From Neodontobutis hainanensis (Eukaryota > Chordata > Actinopteri > Gobiiformes > Odontobutidae): 64,000 nt of DNA. The stretch is taken from assembly GCA_024349245.1 (NCBI GenBank), contig JALDNG010000001.1, forward strand, positions 818,001-882,000. The letters run 5' to 3'. A program made the position numbers and the translations under genes. Below, piece by piece: positions 56,147-64,000 of this stretch. Under the pieces are notes generated by a model. It did no database searches. It saw only the letters and a list, made by a program, of their open reading frames with translations, and was not told the DNA's origin. Position 1 is the first letter of the stretch. Every line of letters begins with the position of its first letter.

Positions 56147-57749
56147 TGTGCGCGCAGTTGTTCAGATGTTAACATCATGAAGAGCAGACTGTGGATCAAA
56201 TCTGGGCCAGCGGGATTAGCGGCTCGTTGGATAAATCGCAGTGTGGCGGGAGTGTGTGTGTTCTCTTCTGACATATTGTAAATAAGGCGAGTTTTATGTC
56301 AGAGATGCACACTCTCTTTAATTTAATCTGTTACATTGTAGTTTTGGGTGATTTGTGGGAGTGGATTTTTTTTTTGCATTTTTTTTGCGTCACTGCCTTT
56401 GTATCGCTACATTGTTGCTTAAAACGATGAATAAAATTCACAGTAGAACACACAAACTAGTAATGGTGTGTCAGGAAGAGAGGACAATGAAAATGCAGGA
56501 AATCTTTGCATGAATTTGCATCGGAGTTGTTTGCATGTGCCAAGATTTAAGGTGCAGAAAGGCAACGTTAGAAGTGAATTCAAAACAGTCATACAGCAGG
56601 AAGGAAGTAGGAATAGTAGGTATAGTTAGAAAAGGAAAGAAGGAAAAGCTGTACGTGACAATGCGTGGCTAAGGTGGAGCTGTAATGAGCTGCTGAAGTG
56701 TTTGGTGGGAACACTTGGCGTCTGTGTGTGCACTGGACACAGATTAACCTTTGTCCGCATCTGATGGTTCAGTTCAGGGATGGATGAGAGCGGAGAAGCG
56801 TCTCCTTGACAACTGACAACTGAGGGCGGGGAGAGGGGGCAGCAAAACTGGGTCATCATCACCGCCACAGATTAAGGGCCTGGAATCTCAGCGCAGTGAA
56901 AATCACACTCAGTCTCACAAAGAAAAGTAACAGAGAAATTTAGGGTTCAGGTGAGAGACAAGATGGAAGATGATGAAGAGGTTTAGTTTGACTCTTTAGT
57001 GGAAGTCAGAAGCCCATTAAAAAGAGCACAGCAAGGATTAGACTAAAAGAGCATCAGGAGAAACGTAAAGCTGCACTCAAACTCTGACTAGTTGTTCCCT
57101 CTGTGAATATGTTTGTTCACGTGACAGCCTGTTGATGCCATTACATAATAAAAATTAATAAAATCAACAAAATGAAAAGCAGCTGTAAACCATTATAAAA
57201 TGTTGCGTTTTCCCAAGGCAGGGGCAGCAGATACCGTAGGTCACTGTGAGGTCAGCCTTGGCCACCAGAGCTCAAAGCCTGATAGTCGGTGGCGGCGCAA
57301 GATGAAAGAGACACATAATGTGCTGGAGCAAAGTGTCAGCGAGGCAGTTAGGAGGTCAATGTGATGCCTGTAGTGGACTGGAGATTATACTGGAGATAGA
57401 GGCGTAACAAAGCTCTACTGTAAGTACTTTATAATGTTGTGTGACCATGGCGCTGTTATTCACAATGACATCAACACCTGATAAATGATAAGCGGTACAT
57501 TTACTTGCCCATTCAAAAACTCAAGACCACATTCACTGAGACCAAGTCATGAACCAGAGTATAGCAAGCAACCAAGACTTAGCCATTCAAGAAGTTCAAG
57601 ATCAAGTCCATGGCAAAGTGAGATCAAATCAAGACCAGGACCAGTGTGTCATGTACATTGGGAAAGATACTAGGGCATGAAACTATTACAATTCTACAGG
57701 ACAAAAGGTTGTCTGTGATGAGACCATTGAAATTGTTTATATTTAGAAG

Positions 57750-57988
57750 TGGCGGCATTAGCGCAGTGGTAGAGTGGCCGTCATTCGACCGAAGGGTGGA
57801 TGGTTTGATCCCCGCTCAAAACATCCCAAAACATCCCAACATCCCGCTCTCCCCCATATACTGTTGTTGTGTCCTTGGGCAAGACACTTAACCCACCTTG
57901 CCTCCAGTGGTGTCAACTTTAACACTGGTATAGCGCTTTGAGTGCCTACTAGGTGGAAAAGCGCTATATAGAAAAAAATAAATAAAAG
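57750..57988 (+). mobile_element. tRNA-derived SINE
   Basis: The head has a Pol III A box (TAGCGCAGTGG, 57759-57769) and B box (GGTTTGATCCC, 57802-57812), spaced as in a tRNA gene. The body has TGTCCTTGGGCAAGACACTT, and the 3' part has TATAGCGCTTTGAGTGCC and AAAAGCGCTATATA followed by an A-rich AAATAAATAAAA tail. It is a fish SINE whose tail resembles that of partner LINEs. It appears full length. The exact family name is not assigned. Confidence 0.85.
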
Positions 57989-60829
57989 TGTCAAAAAGGA
58001 AGAAAATATTTAAACATGCAACAGATCAGTTTTTGTTATGTGTCTGCAGCTCATGATCTTGCTATCAGCCACTCTCAAAAAGGAAACATGAGCAAACTGT
58101 CAAGGAAGTTGTCAATAACCACTTAAATCTGTTAACATGCTGATCTTTTGTGCACGTGCAAAGCTCTAGCTCTAGCTCCGTGTCAGCAGCCGCTCGAGGA
58201 GAACGATGAGCCTGATGTGGTTCTGTCAGTCTCTCTTCATTCCTCTCTGGTTGACTGAGTTTGGGTCTCTGGCCGCCACCACATTCACACAGTTATGAGC
58301 CAGTGTCAGAAGTTTTCTAGGAACTGATAGCATCGCTGAAGATCTGAATCAGTGCAGCCCCTACCGGCGGTGTGTGACATGTCTCCATGGCAACAGGAGA
58401 GGCTGTAAAAGGCTGCCTGCTTTGATCAGAGTGTGTGACCATGAGCTTGTAGCGAAACTCAAGAAGAAATCAATTTGAAGACAATTATGTCTTTCGGTAC
58501 AAGGGTCTAAGACTGCTGCATCCTCCTTTTTATCTCCACCTCCTCCAGAATTAATCCCACATTTGATGACATGAAGAAGAAGAATCAGCGTTGTCCTCAT
58601 TAATGTGGGCCGACCCCGTTTTGGCTCCACTTTCTCTTCTGTGTCTTACTGTAATGAGACAAGATAGCCATTGGACGGGCTGCTTTGCTTTCAATGGACG
58701 TCAAGAGTTATACACACAGATACAATTTCTGAATGAAAGGATGAGCAGAGTCCTTATTGGGGTCTGTCTGAAGCCCAGCTGTCTCTTCAAATGGTCCATT
58801 TTGTTTCATGTTTCAGCAGAGTAACCGGGTGTAGCACTGAAATTTACTGATTTCAAATCCGTTTACATCCAGTATTTTACTCTTTGGACTCATCTATCTT
58901 CTACTGCAGTCTATTACCTAGTAACTGTAAGGTTCTGGGCGTCTCTGAACGCACCATTTAAGACTTTGGGCCACGGTCCAAAAAAGAAATGTGTGTGACA
59001 GGGCCGATGTTATAGACTGCCAGAGAGCACTGTATCTCATCTTCTGGACAAGTCCTTTAATCTGTGTGACCCAGCAAGGGATTATGGGGGTTCTGGGGAA
59101 GAAAATGGGACTTGAAATACACCCTTCAAGCCTGACAGTTGAGAAGATTGCCCTGTGAAAATATATTTAATAGTGCACAGTTCCGCCATGTTATAAAATC
59201 TTGTAACAGAAAAAGGTTTTGTTTGATTGTAGGGTTAAGGGTTATATTTGATCTGTGAAAATATTTTGTTTGGGTGGATTTTTGCATAGATCTGTTCCCC
59301 TCTCTTATGGCTCAACTACTCCTGTCCTTTATAATCAGTGCAGTCCATTGCCTTCACTCATTTATGCTGTCTTCCATTTCCTTAACATACTTTACCACTT
59401 TTCAGCAAACATTAGAAAAGTAGCAGTTGGTGAATCTTAACATTACCTTGGGGGACTTATTCTGTCTTCTGTCCCTCAAGTCTAAACTCCAGGCTTTTAT
59501 CTCAACCTCCCATTCATGCCCCACGCTTGGGTTTCTTCAGCATCAGAGGCACTGACACGTCAAAGAGTCGACGTGATGGCTGACCCCCGGTACGGCATAT
59601 GGTGCACGTCCAGTGTTAATTACAGCCCCGAGGGGAGACGGCCCCGCTAAACGTCCCACCGTGTCACACCGCGGTGTCTGATGTCAGGAGGTGCAGGGGG
59701 TCACCATTGTCTTTAGCTTTAGGAGGGGGTTCCTAGACATTTGTGTGTGTGGGCTGAGCTTTGTCTCAAACAGTACCACGTGGGTCAGAATTAAAGGCTT
59801 ATTTAAGAGGATTCGCAACAGATGGCAGCCATTGTTTTTGGATGTGTTTATTATTAGAGAATGAGGTGAATGATGGCACCAGTAAGAACCCACCATTGTT
59901 TCACTAAAGACTAAGAATTGGAGTACCACATTTTTGATTTGTCACTGGATTATAGTATTGTGCCTTAAACCAATCGGAAGGCTTCCTAAATTTAGTTGTT
60001 CCAGGAAATCAGTTGTAAAACAAAAATAAGGACAGCAATTCTATTTTTTCTTTGGGTGGGCATTATTCATCTTCTTAAAACTCTAACCGTGATGATGGCT
60101 AGGTTCAAATGGAGGATGTGGGCGGGAAAACCACAATTCCGTCTTTTCATCTCACGCACCCGACACATCTCCCCACTGTACCTTTTCTCTTGCTTTCTTT
60201 TTCTTCCTCATGCCACCAGATGGAGAGGGGGTGATTAACATGTGTAGGACACTACATGGAGTCTGCATATTTACGTTTCCAGCACATTTTGTTCTTAATT
60301 CTAGTAAACAAGTCTTTTATTTTTATTTTTTACCTCAAGTTTTAACCGAAGTTTAGTTTAGTCAAGTGTAGTAATAAAGGAAAAGGTACTGTGAAAACCA
60401 ACAAACCGGCATGTTGCAGTCACATGTTTGATTATTTCATATTTATAGTTTGTGATCTAGAGAGTTGGACACCCCTACAAAATTTATAACATCCTGAAAT
60501 GGATTTTTAAAAGTCAAATGCTAATTGTATATTAGGTCAAATTAAATATGATGGACTAAGAATGAATGCACAAACCACAGTGGAACAAAACACAGCGAGA
60601 AATCTGTAACAAATTCACTTCCAAATGTGGATTGTCCACATCTAAAGAGAGAGTCAGAGATTGAACGTGAAGAAGAGAGAGAGAGGAGAACCGTGAGGGA
60701 GGGTGTGTACGAGATACAGACGGAACGAGAGAGGGAGGGGGCAGTCAGTCACAGCAGCACTGAAGCCAGCAGCATCCACACACGCTGTACGGTCCGAGCG
60801 ACACAGGAACCTATACATCTCTGAAAACA

Positions 60830-60899
60830 ATGGACGGGACAAAGCCAGTAATGGAGTCCAACGCTGAGGAGAACCAGGACGAAGGGCAGGAGAGCAAAG
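60830..60899 (+). CDS. gpm6b: Neuronal membrane glycoprotein M6-b, first coding exon (gene continues past the window)
   Basis: Four-span proteolipid-family membrane protein of neurons and oligodendrocytes. This exon codes MDGTKPVMESNAEENQDEGQ then ESK, ending phase 1 at a gtagac donor. The acidic M-(K/D)-x-x-P-x-ME-x-x-AEEN...Q leader is the N-terminus of the long GPM6B isoform. Gemin8 next door supports the call, because GEMIN8 and GPM6B are adjacent in mammals. Only this exon and the alternative exon at 53530 lie in the window. Confidence 0.82.
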
Positions 60900-63800
60900 G
60901 TAGACATTTTCGCGGCTTTGCTACAACCGTTTTTTTTTTTGCGTCAGCCGTTTTGCAATGGCGACACAATAGCGTCTAGCTTATATTCCGTGGCCTGTCA
61001 CCAAATTGTCTGTGTTTCTGTGGAGGATTGTCCCCCACATTTTTCGAGTGGGCGTGCGCAATGAACGTCGACTTAACATGCACGGGTTTTTGCTTCACGG
61101 ACCGTGTATTAATGCCCGTTTGCACTGCTGCGCCATTACGAGCGTCCCTGCGCGTAATGAGCGTTTGATGAAGGTAGCGTCTGCATTGTTTTTTTTCCCC
61201 TTCAGGTGCGCCCCCTCCCTCCCACTGAGGCTGTCTCCCTCATGCTTTTTATTTTTTATTTATTTTTTGTCGACGGCGCTCTTGTAAATGCGCGACGTGA
61301 TGTGTGAGCTGGATACAATGGGACGCACTTGGCGCATAGGGATTGGTGTGCCCATCAATCACGAGCGCGTATTTATTATCTTATGCATAAAACAAAGCAG
61401 CAATCACGTGCTTTTGGATACTTTTGGTCGCAGATTAGAACACGCGATGTGCCGTGCGTGCCAAGTGTCAGAGGCATACAATATGTATGTAATATACATT
61501 AGTTTACTGTCAAATGGCGGTTTAATGGGATTATTATTCTTAGGTTCAAATGAAAGGCAGCTGTGTGTTGGAATGACAGAGGCGTGTTTTTTTGTGCGTT
61601 ATTTACTGATAGATTTGTATTCATGCTCAAATTGCATCTTTGAGATCATGGGCAGCGCAGTGAGGAGGCTGAGTGTAAACCTTGTGGAAAAAAGCACAGC
61701 AGTGCTCCTTTTCATAAACAAATGAACGTGGGTAGGGCAGCTGAGATGGTGGAATAATTCCGATTTAAAGATGGCTGCTGCTTAGTTTCAGTGAAAAAAA
61801 AAGTGGCTCATTGAGGCTAAACATTTGCAGGTTCTGGGTTAGTTTCTGCCCAAGTTGTCTTTCATCTGCTGCTGCCTCTCGAGGGTTTGACCAATGAGTT
61901 TCCAGGTGCTACACTGCAGGGAGGGACTTTTCAACTGGTCTATGTGGTAAAAACTGACTGCCATTTTGGAAGTCAGGTCTTGTCAATGAGAACAACACAA
62001 AACTGTAATGAATTTTTGCCAATTACAGGGTAGGATACTGCGGGCACATTATAGTTCTAACGTTAGTAGTTCAATTCATAAGACATTTAAGGTTATTCTT
62101 AAACATTTCAACATGAGAAGAATGTAATGTTAACAATCCAAGCCACATTTGATGATGCTTTATTCCTTGGTCACACTTTTTCAACAGCTGTGACGTTAGG
62201 GTAGAGTTACTTCCCTGGACGTCCCTCAACAGCCATGTATTCAAAAGCCATTACATCACCCTCCTGGGGCACAGTGCTATATCATAAGAACAATTTGCAT
62301 TTGGCTTGTATTGACAAAGCAGTTATATTTATAGTATAGTAATTAGCCCTCTTCATCTCATAGCTGTGTAAAATCTGTGACATGATCCCTCCCTTCCCCC
62401 TCGCTCCATCTCCTCGAGGCCCCAGGCCGGAGTGCTCCAGGTGTGATGTTGCGCAACCGCGTCCACCCACACACCAGTGGAAACCGAAAATAGACTTAGA
62501 TTGGAGGATGGCCTATTTGTTGGCGTAATCGTTTCGACATCTGGAATGTAACCATAAGCTTTATAGCATCGGTTAAGAAGCTGAAGATTTACAGTGGGGG
62601 GCAAGAAGGAGAGAGCTGTCGTGTAAGAAGCTTGCGTCGGTGTGTGCCAAACAAATAATAACAACTGCATTAACCAAAACATATGCTTAAAAGCCTGGCA
62701 ATCTCGTTTTCTTTTACAGCTCACAGGCACATGTTTCTGTTTGGTTGCTAGAAAGAGGGTGTTGATTAGCGCCCATGTTAATTACGGCAACAGCATCCAT
62801 GGCTTTGATTAAACTACTACCATATCACAGTGGGATCTCTGCATGACACCGAGCCCAGAGTAATTACAAACAGGAAAATGAACACCAAACACAGACACGG
62901 ATCATAATCCCGATGCTGGTGTTTGCATGTTGGTATGAATTGATCTTTTTGCTTGATTACTTTCTATAATCTCTAGGATGCGAGTCCACTCTAGTCTGAT
63001 AACGTTCAGTCACAGCAGATTTCTAGCGGGAGAAGGTATACAGCTCACTTTCTGTGTTACGTTTTCGTCCAGTGGCTCTAAGTGAACTCTTCAGTTGTCT
63101 GTGCCTGATTGGCTCGTTCACACACCTTTCCTTCCCTCTAGTGTCTATGTCGCCCACTCTTACATAACCCCATAGCTGGCTGGCTTTCCTTGCTTGTGGT
63201 GTTCAGATCAGAGTCGTTAGAGATTACATCATCGTCTGGAGGGGTGCAGGGTTTTGTTGAGTTGTCCGCATGAAAGGGCAAAGCAGAAAAGCGGAAAAGC
63301 CCAAAGTGCTGCTGCTCATCAGGTCACTGAATGCCCTATTGGTACGCCACATTTTGTACTTGACTATGGTGGATATGTAGGAGCTGAAGTCTCCTTAAAT
63401 GCTGGCTTTACAAGGATATAAATCTTTAGTGGCCCTCTGATGTCTGAAATAGATATTGGCGGGAATTTTGAGCACCTGAAATGGACTTTGATCATTAAAG
63501 GACATCTGTTTGTTGGTCGCTGAGTTAGTGTTTCTTAGTTCTAGATGTGAACCGTCAGCTCTTGGCAGCACTCGTGAGACAGTGTTGGCATACTTTAGTT
63601 TCAAAGGGCAGCCAGTATTAAGTTAAACATTGCCCTCTAAGCTACAACTGGACCGGAGACTTATCATTCCATGGCTGGTTGAGGGGGTACGCTAGGATAC
63701 AGTCCCATTTGTCCACATGGCTACCTCACTTTGAAATAATGCATTGTCCACTCTCTATACAGTTAGCCAGCACTCATTACAGAAGGAGAACTATTGCTAT

Positions 63801-64000
63801 TACTCCAAAACCTAAAATGTCACTGCAAAGCACAGAACTGCTTTTGTTTGGTTTGTGTTTCTCTGCTTTCTCGCTTCCAGATAAGCGGTAGAAGATGTTT
63901 GGATGGATGCTTTCTCACTTCAAGGACAGCATACTTTTATTTCCAGGACACACATTAGCCTGTATAATCTTTATGGGCCATTTTTGTTGTAGGACATGAT
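60900..64000 (+). other. gpm6b: gpm6b intron (continues beyond the window)
   Basis: The expected second coding exon (GCFECC block) was looked for and not found. Several open frames around 61000-61725 and on the minus strand at 62282-62730 have no recognisable domain. Confidence 0.5.

Larger units (their letters stand above)
53534..60829 (+). other. gpm6b: gpm6b first intron / second promoter region
   Basis: A 7.3 kb stretch without another recognised coding exon. It contains microsatellites, a three-copy 30-mer, a SINE and CpG-containing sequence near 60600-60830 preceding the second first exon. Open frames here have no family resemblance. Confidence 0.45.

Noticed and set aside
56014..56281. 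Open frames over the second GT repeat
   Set aside because: Same artefact of (GT)n, with no flanking coding signal.
61288..61725. 145-codon plus-strand frame in the gpm6b intron
   Set aside because: Composition and lack of conserved motifs suggest chance; not in phase with gpm6b.
1..64000. CRISPR arrays, operons, bacterial-type signals, and rRNA or intact tRNA genes
   Set aside because: None seen. The only tRNA-like sequence is the head of the SINE at 57750; tandem repeats present lack CRISPR repeat-spacer structure.

Overview
The window is nuclear DNA from a ray-finned fish. It has multi-exon genes with GT-AG introns, CA/GT and TA microsatellites, a Rex3 retrotransposon piece, a Penelope-like element piece, a tRNA-derived SINE and two hAT-type MITEs. 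Exon-level protein matches point to a teleost, probably a percomorph; the species cannot be fixed from sequence alone. All exon structures below were read by eye from splice sites and phase agreement; no alignments or databases were used.

Layout. 1-1.1 kb: decayed retroelement pieces. 1.5-7.0 kb (+): gtf3c3 (TFIIIC subunit), complete in 19 coding exons. 8.0-28.1 kb (+): hecw2 (HECT E3 ligase), with two 5'UTR exons and 30 coding exons. gtf3c3 and hecw2 are also neighbours in tetrapods. 28.9-29.5 kb: microsatellite and LINE debris. 29.9-36.8 kb (-): two CD200-like immunoglobulin (Ig) genes flanking a 2.2 kb inverted repeat with Rex3 at its centre. 40.3-50.7 kb (-): a tandem array of single-V-domain Ig receptor genes that I do not recognise by name, each ending in an ITAM-like tyrosine exon. 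51.5-53.2 kb (+): gemin8 (SMN complex). 53.5-64 kb (+): the 5' end of gpm6b, with two alternative first coding exons; the rest lies beyond the window.

The most interesting part is the 40.3-50.7 kb array. It has five genes with intact predicted splicing (A1, B1, A2, B2, A3) plus a degraded sixth (D). A 3.8 kb block is duplicated in tandem. The duplication junction lies inside a cytoplasmic-tail exon, so A2 and A3 lost their own ITAM exon. They appear to use the tail of a dead neighbour (type C) whose V and transmembrane exons are broken. Reading phases fit this exon capture exactly. The array lies beside two CD200-like genes and between two ordinary housekeeping or neural gene pairs, gtf3c3-hecw2 and gemin8-gpm6b.
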